A DNA stretch of 64,000 nt from positions 2,046,001 to 2,110,000 of the forward strand of contig OZ244795.1 of assembly GCA_965219925.1 (NCBI GenBank), written 5' to 3'. Each line of letters begins with the position of its first letter. Positions within the stretch are counted from its first letter, which is position 1. Shown piece after piece: positions 24,556-32,432 of the stretch. Under the pieces are notes generated by a model that saw only the letters and a program-made list of their open reading frames with translations, made no database searches and had not been told where the DNA came from. The stretch comes from Bin87 sp965219925. Its GTDB lineage: Bacteria > Chloroflexota > Dehalococcoidia > Lucifugimonadales > UBA3495. Position numbers and translations under genes: made by a program.

Positions 24556-24731
24556 AGAAAATTGTGAAACTCCAGTCCCTGCCCTCTGTCATTGCGAGGA
24601 GCGTAGCCGCTCATGGTGAGCCTGTCGAACCACGTGGCAATCCTGTTGAAGTAACGGCGTCGGTTTCAGCGACGAGATTGCCAACCCCCGCATCGAGTAC
24701 GGGGGCGCAATGACAAGTTTTGCATTTTCTA
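24556..24731. mobile_element. Type E MITE-like element, interrupted at its right end by an IS5-family element
   Basis: Begins AGAAAATTGTGAAACT and ends AAGTTTTGCATTTTCTA, imperfect inverted repeats. The interior carries the GTCATTGCGAGGAGCG...GGGGGCGCAATGAC hairpin. It follows the second copy of GGGAATAAG. The third copy, at 25602-25610, lies beyond the IS inserted at its terminal TA. Removing the IS leaves a type E element flanked by a 9-bp duplication. Confidence 0.7.
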
Positions 24732-25599
24732 GGGGGTGTCGTCAAAATGGCGGTAGGGTGGTAGATTGCTGGAAATGGGGAGAGTGTGGAAGGTGGGGGT
24801 ATGACGGTAGCGCACCGGCGCCACGATATGACCGATGAGGTTTGGGAGCGGTTGAGGCCGCATTTGCCTGGGGGAGAGGGCAAGAGGGGCCGACCGGCCC
24901 AGAGCCTGCCCCGTGCCACGACACGGGGACAACCGGCGGTTTATCGACGCCGTGTGCTGGATACTGCGCACCGGCGCTCCTTGGCGAGATTTGCCCCCGG
25001 ACTACGGAGATTGGAAGAACACCCACCGCCGCTTCTGCCGCTGGCGGGACCGGGGCGTGTGGGCCGGACTGTTGGAGGCGGTGATTGATGACCCTGATTT
25101 CGAGTGGCTGATGATAGACGCCAGCTATATCAAGGCCCATCCCCACAGCGCCGGCGCCCGGGGCGGAAATCAGTCCATTGCCCGCACAAAAGGGGGCTGA
25201 ACAGCAAGCTGCACCTGGCGGTGGATTCCCACGGAATGCCGGTAAGGCTGGCGGTGACCGAGGGTACGTTTGCCGACTGCTCCCAGGCTTTGCCTCTGAT
25301 TGAGGGCATAGCAGCGGAGTGCCTGATGGCGGACAAAGCCTATGACACCAATGAAATCATAGCCACCGTCCGGGAATTGGGAATGGACCCGGTGATACCG
25401 CCCAAAAGCAACCGGAGAGAAAAGCGGGACTATGACCGGGCGCTGTACAAGCTGCGGCACCTAGTGGAGAACGGATTCCTGGAATTCAAGCAGTGGCGCG
25501 GGGTGGCAACCCGCTATGCCAAGAGAACGGCGTCGTATTTGGCCATCTGCCAGCTCCGGGCAGTGATGATCTGGAGCAAACTCTTTTGACGACACCCCC
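24732..25599 (+). mobile_element. IS5-family insertion sequence (IS427-like)
   Basis: An 868-bp element with perfect 16-bp ends GGGGGTGTCGTCAAAA and TTTTGACGACACCCCC and a TA duplication at 24730-24731 and 25600-25601. It carries an IS5/IS427-type transposase split over more than one frame. Confidence 0.88.
24801..25589 (+). pseudogene. IS5/IS427-type transposase, two frame changes
   Basis: The conserved protein can be read in three pieces. The first, from ATG 24801, reads MTDEVWERLRPHLPGG up to about 24900. The second, from about 24915 to 25190, reads NRRFIDAVCWILRTGAPWRDLP and WLMIDASYIKAH. The third, to 25589, reads LNSKLHLAVDSHGMPVRLAVTEG, DKAYDTNEI and KRTASYLAICQLRAV. The second change, at AAAAGGGGGC near 25190, looks like the programmed -1 slip site used by many IS427-type elements. 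The first, near 24900-24925, has no slippery site and is probably a mutation, so this copy may be inactive. Confidence 0.75.
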
Positions 25600-25639
25600 T
25601 AGGGAATAAGCGCCGTTCTTCCCGCGCTGCCAGAACGGG

Positions 25640-26836
25640 CTACTGTGGCGACAACTGTTGTTCCAGCACTTCGACCGCCTTCCGCAACGCATCGTCTTCG
25701 GCTGGATTGATGGGTAACTGGCGTACGTCTGACTCGAACTCGACAGTAGGGGTAACCCCCTGTCCCTCTATTTGCGTTCCATCGGGCAGGTACCACCGGC
25801 GAACCGTAAAGTAGATGGCCGACCCGTCCGACAACTCTCGCGTGATGTTGACGCTGCCCTTGCCGTGGGTGGTTGCGCCTATCACTGGAGCCCGCTCGGC
25901 AGTTTTGATGGCCCCCGCCAGAATCTCGCTGGCGCTGGCCGAGAACTGATTGACGAGCACGACCATCGGGATTTCAGAAGCGGAACCGCCTCCGCTGGCG
26001 TTGTAGTCGGTTTGATCACCCTGAGCGTCGATTTCGTACAACACCTGGCCTCCGTCCAGGAAGAGGTCGGACACCGACACGACGGCGCTCAGCAATCCTC
26101 CCGGGTTGTTGCGAAGGTCCAGTATCAACCCGCGCCCATTGGCGTCTTTGAACTGTTGGATGGCGTGTCGCACCTCATCTTCGGTGGTGTTGGAAAAGCT
26201 GTATATCCACAGATGGCCCACGCCGTTGTTCAACATTTTGAAAGATATGCTTTCGATCGGTATGCGACCGCGTGTAACAGAGATATTGACGTTCTCCTGA
26301 CTCCCCAGATGGCGAATCAACAGCGTTACCTGCGTTCCGCCCGGGCCGCGGATTCGATTGACGGCCTCGATGAGCGTAAGTCCTTCGATGCTTTCGCCAT
26401 CAACCGCCAGTATGACGTCGCCGGGCAAGATACCGGCTGCTTCGGCAGGTGCGCCCGGGATGGGTGCGATAACAGTAACACCGGCTTCCGAAAGGGTTAC
26501 CTGGGCGCCGATCCCTTCAAAAAACCCGCGGTAACCTTCCTGTTCTCTGGCGTGCTGTTCGGCGCTCAGGTACGAGGCGTGCGGGTCGTCCAGCGCCATC
26601 AGGAGGCCTCGGATAGCGCCGTCAGTCAGTTGCTCCGGGTCCAACGTACCGTGATCGACGTGTTCCTGGAGCAGAATGCTGTATGCCTGGGCCACGCGCT
26701 GCAATTCCGGGGGCACATCGCCGTTGATTGCCATCGGGTCGGCAACCGTCGATGCGACGCCATTGCATCCCGCTGTCGCCGGCAATGCGGCGAGAGCTAC
26801 CAGCGCCATGAGCAGAGGCGTCAACAGGTTGCGCAT
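25640..26836 (-). CDS. C-terminal processing peptidase (S41 family), putative lipoprotein
   Basis: A 398-residue CtpA-like serine protease. The start at 26836 gives a signal peptide MRNLLTPLLMALVALAALPATAGC with a lipobox, so it is probably membrane-anchored outside the cytoplasm. A PDZ domain follows (GIGAQVTLSEAGVTVIAPIPGAPAEAAGILPGD). The catalytic domain contains ILDLRNNPGG, the Ser in NQFSASASEILAGA and the Lys in THGKGSVN. It trims or degrades exported proteins. AAGG sits five bases before this ATG; the in-frame ATG at 26851 almost coincides with the predicted transcription start. Confidence 0.92.
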   Translation of the reverse strand: MRNLLTPLLMALVALAALPATAGCNGVASTVADPMAINGDVPPELQRVAQAYSILLQEHVDHGTLDPEQLTDGAIRGLLMALDDPHASYLSAEQHAREQEGYRGFFEGIGAQVTLSEAGVTVIAPIPGAPAEAAGILPGDVILAVDGESIEGLTLIEAVNRIRGPGGTQVTLLIRHLGSQENVNISVTRGRIPIESISFKMLNNGVGHLWIYSFSNTTEDEVRHAIQQFKDANGRGLILDLRNNPGGLLSAVVSVSDLFLDGGQVLYEIDAQGDQTDYNASGGGSASEIPMVVLVNQFSASASEILAGAIKTAERAPVIGATTHGKGSVNITRELSDGSAIYFTVRRWYLPDGTQIEGQGVTPTVEFESDVRQLPINPAEDDALRKAVEVLEQQLSPQ

Positions 26837-26857
26837 ACCAGCCTTGAACATCGGCGC

Positions 26858-26866
26858 ATTGTAGCA
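26858..26866 (-). promoter_or_regulatory. Extended -10 promoter of the S41 peptidase gene
   Basis: On the minus strand TGC-TACAAT, placing transcription start about 15 bp before the chosen start codon. Confidence 0.5.
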
Positions 26867-26952
26867 TAGGGTCATGGCCGGCTCCGTTGACACTCACGCG
26901 TATGCGCTGATAGCATCGCTCAGGCGTATCCAGGTAGCCGGGGAGTTGTGAA

Positions 26953-28386
26953 TTGGCAGGTATAGCCGCTCACGGGGCGTACATTCCGCGCTATAAATTG
27001 TGTTCGGAAACGGCTGGCTGGAATTCCCGCCAGGAACGAGCGGTTGCCAATTTTGACGAAGACAGCGTGACTATGGCGGTGGCCGCCGGCGCGGACTGCC
27101 TGGCTGGCAGGGATCGTGCTGCTATCGACGGCATTATCTTCGCTTCCACCACACCGCCGTACGCCGAAAAGCAGTGCGCCGCCATTGTCGCCGCTGCGCT
27201 GGATTTGCGGCGGGACATTTTCGCCACCGACGTTACCGACGTTCTGCGAGCGGGCACCAACGCCCTGAAGTCGGCGTTGGACGCAGTGGCCGCCGGTAGC
27301 GCGAATCAGGTGCTGGTGGTTGTTGCCGACAGCCGGCAGGGGCCGCCCAGGGGCGAGACGGAACGGGCATCGGGGGACGGGGCCGCCGCATTTGTCGTTG
27401 CCAACGAGGGAGTAATCGCAGAGCACGAGGGCAGCCACTCCATTACCGACAACATGTTGGATAACTGGCGGTCTGCCGGCGATTCATTCGTCCGTACCTG
27501 GGAGGACCGGTTTTCCACGGAGGAGGGGATCGCTCGCATCGTTCCGGAAGCAGTCAGTGGATATTTCCAGCGACTGGGAATCTCCGCCTCGGACGTCAGC
27601 AGGGCCGCTATCTACGCGCCCGACGCTCGCCGGCACGCCGCCCTGGCGAGGCAGTTGGGTCTCACCGAGGAACAGATTCAGGATCCGCTCTTTGGGGTTC
27701 TGGGCAATACCGGCGCGGCTTTCGCTCCCATGCTGCTGGCGGCAGCGCTGGAATCCGCCGGCCCTGATGAGTTGTTGCTGACCGTCGCATACGGAGATGG
27801 CAGCGACGTGATCGGGTTCAGGACAACGCCGGCCATCCGGGTTGCCGCCGGCCCGCAGATGGGTATATCAGGCTGGCTAAAGGCCCGGCAGGTATTGTCC
27901 AGCTATGAAACCTACGCCCGGTGGCGGGACGTTTGGACGCTGGACGATGCCGCCAGGCGACCTGCGCCGGCGTCCCCGTCGGTGTCCGCTCTGTGGCGTG
28001 AAGGGGATAAGAACGTGCGACTGCACGGGGCCCGTTGCCGGAATTGCGGATACGTGCAATATCCGGCGCAACGGGTGTGCGTGGAATGTCGCAGCGTCGA
28101 CGATGCGGAACCGGTTTCCCTGAGCGATAAGCCGGCCACGCTGTTCACATATTCCATGGACTATATCGCGGGCACGGTGGACAATCCGCTGGTGATCGGC
28201 GTGGTGGATTTTGAAGGCGGAGGCCGCCTGTTGTGCATGATGACTGACCGGGAACTGGACGAGATAAGCATAGGGATGTCGGTGGAAATGAGCTTCCGCA
28301 AGTTGAGGGTCGTAAACGGGATTCACAATTATTATTGGAAAGCGGTACCCCGGCGCACATCGGCCTCTGTTGCCGCCGCCGCCTGA
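26953..28386 (+). CDS. HMG-CoA-synthase-like domain fused to a DUF35 zinc-ribbon/OB protein
   Basis: A 477-residue two-domain protein. Residues 1-335 are a thiolase-fold HMG-CoA-synthase-like domain (IAAHGAYIPRYKL, GIIFASTTPPYAEKQCAAIVAAALDLRRD, SGDGAAAFVVA). Residues 345-470 are DUF35: a zinc ribbon with Cys362, 365, 376 and 379 (CRNCGYVQYPAQRVCVEC) then an OB fold. At the place of the synthase nucleophile, normally CKAGT, the sequence is VLRAGT, so the Cys is replaced by Leu98. It may therefore be non-catalytic and serve as scaffold for the thiolase encoded 16 bp downstream. The start is TTG 26953. The pathway is unknown. Confidence 0.82.
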   Translation: MAGIAAHGAYIPRYKLCSETAGWNSRQERAVANFDEDSVTMAVAAGADCLAGRDRAAIDGIIFASTTPPYAEKQCAAIVAAALDLRRDIFATDVTDVLRAGTNALKSALDAVAAGSANQVLVVVADSRQGPPRGETERASGDGAAAFVVANEGVIAEHEGSHSITDNMLDNWRSAGDSFVRTWEDRFSTEEGIARIVPEAVSGYFQRLGISASDVSRAAIYAPDARRHAALARQLGLTEEQIQDPLFGVLGNTGAAFAPMLLAAALESAGPDELLLTVAYGDGSDVIGFRTTPAIRVAAGPQMGISGWLKARQVLSSYETYARWRDVWTLDDAARRPAPASPSVSALWREGDKNVRLHGARCRNCGYVQYPAQRVCVECRSVDDAEPVSLSDKPATLFTYSMDYIAGTVDNPLVIGVVDFEGGGRLLCMMTDRELDEISIGMSVEMSFRKLRVVNGIHNYYWKAVPRRTSASVAAAA

Positions 28387-28401
28387 TTTAGGAGCAGCAA
28401 G

Positions 28402-29574
28402 ATGAGTGGAATTCGCGATCGAGTCGCAGTGGTAGGAATGGGTTGCACCCGTTTCGGCGAGCGTTGGGACGCTTCGGCGGCCGACCTGATGGTCGAGGCG
28501 GCTTACGAAGCCTACGAAGACGCCGGGCTGGGGTCGGAAGACATACAGGCTGCTTGGCTGGGGACCGTCAGCAGCTTCAGGACCGGGCAGCCGCTGGCAG
28601 AGGCGCTCAAGCTGGACTACATACCAATTACCCGGGTGGAGAATGCGTGCGCCACCGCCACCGACGCTTTCCGAAATGCCTGCTACGCAGTGGCCGCTGG
28701 CGTCTATGACATCGTGCTGGCAATGGGCGTCGAGAAACTGAAGGACAGTGGTTTTTCAGGATTGGCCATCGCCGCCGGTCCCGGCTCGGATGTGGAGCCA
28801 CCCACTCCGCCGCCGTCACAATTTGCCATGGCGGCCACCCGTTATTTCCATCAATACGACATTGGATACGACGAAGGCAAACGAACCCTGGCCCAGATCG
28901 CGTCGAAAAACCACCACAACGGAACCTTGAATCCCAAGGCGCATTTCCAACGTGAAGTCAACGAGGAGCAGATAATCAACGCTCCCATGATCGCCTGGCC
29001 GTTGGGCTTGTACGACTGCTGCGGCGTGAGCGACGGAGCGGCGGCCGCCATCATCACCACCCCGGAGATCGCGCGCACGCTGCGTGATGATTACATTCTG
29101 GTCAAAGGCCTGGGGTTGGCCGTCGGCGCATTTGGCATCCTGCGCAACGACTGGGACTTTACCTACTTTCCGGAAACGGTGCGGGCCAGCCAGGCGGCAT
29201 ACGACGAGGCCGGCATCAGCGACCCACGCGCCGAAATAGACATGGCGATGGTTCACGACTGCTTCACCATTACCGAACTGATCATCATGGAAGACCTGGG
29301 GTTCAGCCCACGGGGTCAGGCCAGTGCGGACATAGCTGATGGTTCGTTCTCCCTGGAAGGTGACCTGCCGGTTAACACCGACGGCGGGCTCAAATGTTTC
29401 GGGCACCCCATCGGCGCCAGCGGCATCAGGATGATCTACGAGGTGTACAAGCAGATTCAGGGCAAAGCCGGCGGACGCCAGCTACAGAAGGCCGATCTGG
29501 GTATTACCCACAACCTTGGCGGCAGGCCGGGATCCTTCACCTGTTCGGTGGCCATTTTCGGCAGACCTGATTGA
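28402..29574 (+). CDS. Thiolase family protein (SCP2-like acetyl-CoA acetyltransferase)
   Basis: A 390-residue thiolase. The acyl-accepting Cys is Cys83 in VENACATATDAF. Conserved C-terminal motifs are MVHDCFTITEL, GGLKCFGHPIGASG and ITHNLGGRPGSFTCSVAIF. The NHxGxxNP region (KNHHNGTLNPKAHF) is typical of SCP2-type thiolases. It is probably co-transcribed with the HMGS-like/DUF35 fusion upstream, recalling the thiolase-DUF35-HMGS complexes of archaea and the two-protein thiolases of aromatic and steroid side-chain degradation. Whether it condenses or cleaves acyl-CoAs cannot be told from sequence. A terminator follows. Confidence 0.9.
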   Translation: MSGIRDRVAVVGMGCTRFGERWDASAADLMVEAAYEAYEDAGLGSEDIQAAWLGTVSSFRTGQPLAEALKLDYIPITRVENACATATDAFRNACYAVAAGVYDIVLAMGVEKLKDSGFSGLAIAAGPGSDVEPPTPPPSQFAMAATRYFHQYDIGYDEGKRTLAQIASKNHHNGTLNPKAHFQREVNEEQIINAPMIAWPLGLYDCCGVSDGAAAAIITTPEIARTLRDDYILVKGLGLAVGAFGILRNDWDFTYFPETVRASQAAYDEAGISDPRAEIDMAMVHDCFTITELIIMEDLGFSPRGQASADIADGSFSLEGDLPVNTDGGLKCFGHPIGASGIRMIYEVYKQIQGKAGGRQLQKADLGITHNLGGRPGSFTCSVAIFGRPD

Positions 29575-29600
29575 ACATATCAATCCGAACCTGATGCACA

Positions 29601-29631
29601 ACCCTCTCCCAAATCGGGAGAGGGTTTTTTT
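29601..29631 (+). terminator. Rho-independent terminator after the thiolase gene
   Basis: ACCCTCTCCC, five-base loop, GGGAGAGGGT and a run of T, 27 bp after the thiolase stop codon. Confidence 0.92.
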
Positions 29632-29769
29632 AATTCAACCAAATATGCAAGGGCGGGATACGGCGCGTATCCGTCCGGCACTGCTATAAATGCACCTGCA
29701 TCGCGGTGGGTGGTTGACCTCGTCCGGTGGGGACTCTGAAGCGATGCGGCAAAGTGGCTTGAGTGGATC

Positions 29770-30687
29770 GTGAGTACAACGACAGATGCAGTAGACGCTA
29801 ACTCGGTGGTGGCGGTGTCCGGGCGGGGAACCACGGTCAATTTCGAGATTGATGACAGCGTACCCATCGAAATCGCCTGCCGACATTTGCGTGAGCATCT
29901 GGGGCGTTCCAGAAACCTGTACTCGGATGGCGAGGTCACCGTTGATGTCGGCCGGCGGATTTTATCCGGGGACCAGCGGGAACGGTTCCGCAAGGTGATC
30001 GAGTCGGAATCCGGTTTGAGCGTCAAGCAGTTCTGGTGCCAGCCCGCCGTCCTGGATGAATTGCGGCTGCGAATCGACCAACTGTACCCCGAACATGAAC
30101 CAATCGTGCGCCAGTACCCTCCGGCGGCGAATGAGTCCAACCAACCGGCCCACGAGCCGCAAGACGCCGTGGCAGCGAATGGCGTTCCCGAACACTCTAT
30201 TGCCGACGCCGAAATCTCATCACCCCTTACCGAACCGGGGGCCACGAGTGACGGGCAAGTTCCTGTGGGAGGCTTGTCGCCGGGCGGCGAACGGTACGGA
30301 ATCCCGGCGCTCATCGTTCGTGGCACGTGCCGCGCTGGAGAAGTCCTGAGAGTTCCGGGCAATGTGGTTGTGCTGGGCAATGTCAATCCTGGCGCGCAAA
30401 TCATTGCCGAGGGTGACATTCTGGTATTCGGGTCTCTGAGAGGAATGGCGCACGCCGGCGCAGCGGGAGATTCAACCGCCACGATTATCGCGATGTCCAC
30501 CGGCAATCCCGGTTTGCGGATAGCCGAGTATGTTTATTCAACCGATGACCCGACCTATGGCAGCCGCGGCGCCCAAGATAATGACCGTCGAGCCGTTATA
30601 GCCAGGGTGCAAAATCGGTCGCTGCGCGTTTCTGCATACCTGAAAAACCATTCCATAGACCACGGAGGAAATCCCAATGAGCGGTAG
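29770..30687 (+). CDS. minC: Septum site-determining protein MinC
   Basis: A 305-residue MinC. The N-terminal FtsZ-inhibiting domain is at about 20-115. A long Pro/Ala/Glu linker spans 120-180. The C-terminal beta-helix contains VRGTCRAGEVLRVPGNVVVLGNVNPGAQIIAEGDILVFGSLRGMAHAG, the hallmark of MinC. It starts at a GTG and overlaps minD by 11 bp, forming a minCDE operon that positions the division site. The linker is longer than in E. coli MinC (about 230 residues in total). Confidence 0.92.
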   Translation: MSTTTDAVDANSVVAVSGRGTTVNFEIDDSVPIEIACRHLREHLGRSRNLYSDGEVTVDVGRRILSGDQRERFRKVIESESGLSVKQFWCQPAVLDELRLRIDQLYPEHEPIVRQYPPAANESNQPAHEPQDAVAANGVPEHSIADAEISSPLTEPGATSDGQVPVGGLSPGGERYGIPALIVRGTCRAGEVLRVPGNVVVLGNVNPGAQIIAEGDILVFGSLRGMAHAGAAGDSTATIIAMSTGNPGLRIAEYVYSTDDPTYGSRGAQDNDRRAVIARVQNRSLRVSAYLKNHSIDHGGNPNER

Positions 30688-31501
30688 GACCATCGTAATG
30701 ACTTCCGGTAAGGGGGGTGTGGGCAAGACCACCGCCACGGCCAACGTGGGAACCGGTCTGGCGCTGCGCTCCAATCGGGTGGTGGTTATCGATACCGACA
30801 TCGGGCTGCGTAACCTGGATGTGGTGATGGGCCTGGAGAACCGCATCGTTTACGACCTGGTGGACGTGGTGGAAGAGCGATGCCGTATCGAGCAGGCTCT
30901 CATCAAGGACAAGCACGCCGGAGAACTGTATCTGATCGCCGCCGCGCAGACCCGAGACAAGGATTGCATATCGGCAGACCAACTGGCCGATCTGTGCCGG
31001 AGGCTGGAGGCGGATTTCGACTACGTGGTTGTGGACTGCCCGGCGGGTATCGAGCAGGGGTTCCGAAACGCCATCGCAGCCGCTCGGGAGGCGCTGGTTG
31101 TTACCACGCCCGAGGTATCTGCGATTCGGGACGCTGACCGCGTCATCGGTCTCCTGCACGCCAGCGACATACGCAATGCCCGCCTCATCATCAATCGCAT
31201 CAAACCTGAGATGGTAAGGCAGGGCGACATGATGGATTCCGGCGACGTGCTGGAAATGCTCGGCGTAGAAGCCATCGGATTGGTGCCGGCGGATGATCGG
31301 GTGATCACTTCCACGAATAACGGAACGCCGGTGGTTTACGATACACAATCGGCGTCGGGTCGGGAGTTCGTACGGATCGCGGCCCGTCTGGATGGCGAGC
31401 ACATACCAATGATCGAGCCAATCGAAGAACGCAACGGCTCCATCATGGACAGGGTGCGCAACCTGATGGGGATAAACCGGAGAGCGTCGGCTAATGTTTG
31501 A
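30677..31501 (+). CDS. minD: Septum site-determining ATPase MinD
   Basis: A 274-residue deviant-Walker ATPase. The P-loop is SGKGGVGKTT at residues 10-19, followed by VVVIDTDIGLRNLDVVMGLENR and VVVDCPAGIEQGF, then VTTPEVSAIRDADRVIG. The C-terminus (IMDRVRNLMGINRR) is the amphipathic membrane-targeting helix. It recruits MinC to the membrane and oscillates with MinE. It overlaps minC and minE. Confidence 0.97.
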   Translation: MSGRTIVMTSGKGGVGKTTATANVGTGLALRSNRVVVIDTDIGLRNLDVVMGLENRIVYDLVDVVEERCRIEQALIKDKHAGELYLIAAAQTRDKDCISADQLADLCRRLEADFDYVVVDCPAGIEQGFRNAIAAAREALVVTTPEVSAIRDADRVIGLLHASDIRNARLIINRIKPEMVRQGDMMDSGDVLEMLGVEAIGLVPADDRVITSTNNGTPVVYDTQSASGREFVRIAARLDGEHIPMIEPIEERNGSIMDRVRNLMGINRRASANV

Positions 31502-31751
31502 TTTACTGCGCATAGGACGCGGCAAACGTAACCACAGTCCTCGACAGATGGCCCGTGAACGGGTGCAGGCGGCCATCCGGCGTGATCGGCTGGAAGTCTC
31601 CACGCCCCAACTATCAGAGCTGCGGGTAACCTTGCTAAGTACCATCAGCGAACACCTGCCGGTAGCGCCGGAGTTCGCCGAGTTTGGGTTGCACCGGGAT
31701 GGCGAGGAATTGTATCTCGTGTCGAGGGTCAGGCTGGAGAATCGCCGCTAG
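31494..31751 (+). CDS. minE: Cell division topological specificity factor MinE
   Basis: An 85-residue protein with the MinE pattern: an N-terminal amphipathic segment (MFDLLRIGR), ARERVQAAIRRDRLEVSTPQLSELRVTLLSTISEHL, and a short C-terminal domain. It overlaps minD by 8 bp. It stimulates MinD ATPase and sets the oscillation. Confidence 0.93.
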   Translation: MFDLLRIGRGKRNHSPRQMARERVQAAIRRDRLEVSTPQLSELRVTLLSTISEHLPVAPEFAEFGLHRDGEELYLVSRVRLENRR

Positions 31752-31771
31752 AAGTTTGCCGCCTGTGACTC

Positions 31772-31910
31772 AGAAACTATCTCAAAACTGGCGGCCCGCC
31801 CCACCCGTCATTCCCGCAACCACTGTCATTCCCGCGCAGGCGGCAATCCACGACTCACCCTGTCTGAGATCGGACTTTTTGAGAGCATGGCGGGTTTTGA
31901 GATAGTTTCT
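31772..31910. repeat. Inverted-repeat element with GAAACTATCTCAAAAC ends
   Basis: GAAACTATCTCAAAAC at 31773-31788 is repeated in inverted form at 31894-31909, enclosing ATTCCCGC-type short hairpins. It is 137-139 bp and non-coding. No target duplication is evident. Confidence 0.7.
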
Positions 31911-31956
31911 TAGGGGTTGGCACCCTTTCAGCCCGCCGGAATTCCGCTGACATTGC

Positions 31957-32078
31957 CAGGGCCTTGTCAAAGTCCTCCGACCTCCGCTCATGGTGAGCTT
32001 GTCGAACCATCGGCGACCGTCCTTCGACAGGTTCAGGACGAGCGGGTGGTTAATTTCCACAACCTTGAAAAACCCCGG
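31957..32078. mobile_element. Type C MITE-like element, copy 1
   Basis: Begins CAGGGCCTTGTCAAAGTCC and ends CCTTGAAAAACCCCGG, imperfect inverted repeats. The inside holds GCTCATGGTGAGCTTGTCGA and CCTTCGACAGGTTCAGGACG. TGACATTGC (31948-31956) and TCAGATTGC (32079-32087) agree at 7 of 9 positions. A second copy is at 36051-36174. Confidence 0.6.
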
Positions 32079-32087
32079 TCAGATTGC

Positions 32088-32244
32088 CAGGGCCTTTCGG
32101 TTTTCCTCATGTCATTGCGACCCCGTACTTGATACGGGGGTGGCAATCTCGTCGCCGTAGCAATGATGGTTCCCCGGCGCGTGCTCAACCTCAACGAGAT
32201 TGCCACGTCGCTGCGCTCCTCGCAATGACAATCGAAAGGCCCTG
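32088..32244. mobile_element. Type B MITE-like element, copy 3
   Basis: CAGGGCCTTTCGGTTTTCC to AATCGAAAGGCCCTG, with the standard hairpin plus a CCCCGTACTTGATACGGGG insert in the left arm. It abuts the preceding type C element, separated only by TCAGATTGC. Confidence 0.75.
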
Positions 32245-32262
32245 GCATATTACCGCTGCACG

Positions 32263-32290
32263 TTGACCAACTCATTGAGTGGGTTATAAT
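32263..32290 (+). promoter_or_regulatory. Promoter of the MFS transporter gene
   Basis: TTGACC (32263-32268), a 16-bp spacer and TATAAT (32285-32290), giving a leader of about 135 nt before the ATG at 32433. Confidence 0.75.
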
Positions 32291-32370
32291 GCTGCCCAAG
32301 TTACATTGGGAAAATTGTTGCCAGTAATCTGGTTTCCGTTAGGAATGCGCCACGTCACCGCGTCTCCCCA

Positions 32371-32393
32371 CCCCGAATGGCAATCATTCGGGG
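32371..32393 (+). promoter_or_regulatory. Hairpin in the MFS leader
   Basis: CCCCGAATG, loop GCAAT, CATTCGGGG: a perfect 9-bp stem in the 5' leader, 40 nt before the start codon. It lacks a T-run, so it is not a simple terminator. It could be an operator or an RNA control element. Confidence 0.45.
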
Positions 32394-32432
32394 AAAGATG
32401 ACTACGAAACGTCGGCGTTGAGGTGAAGCATC

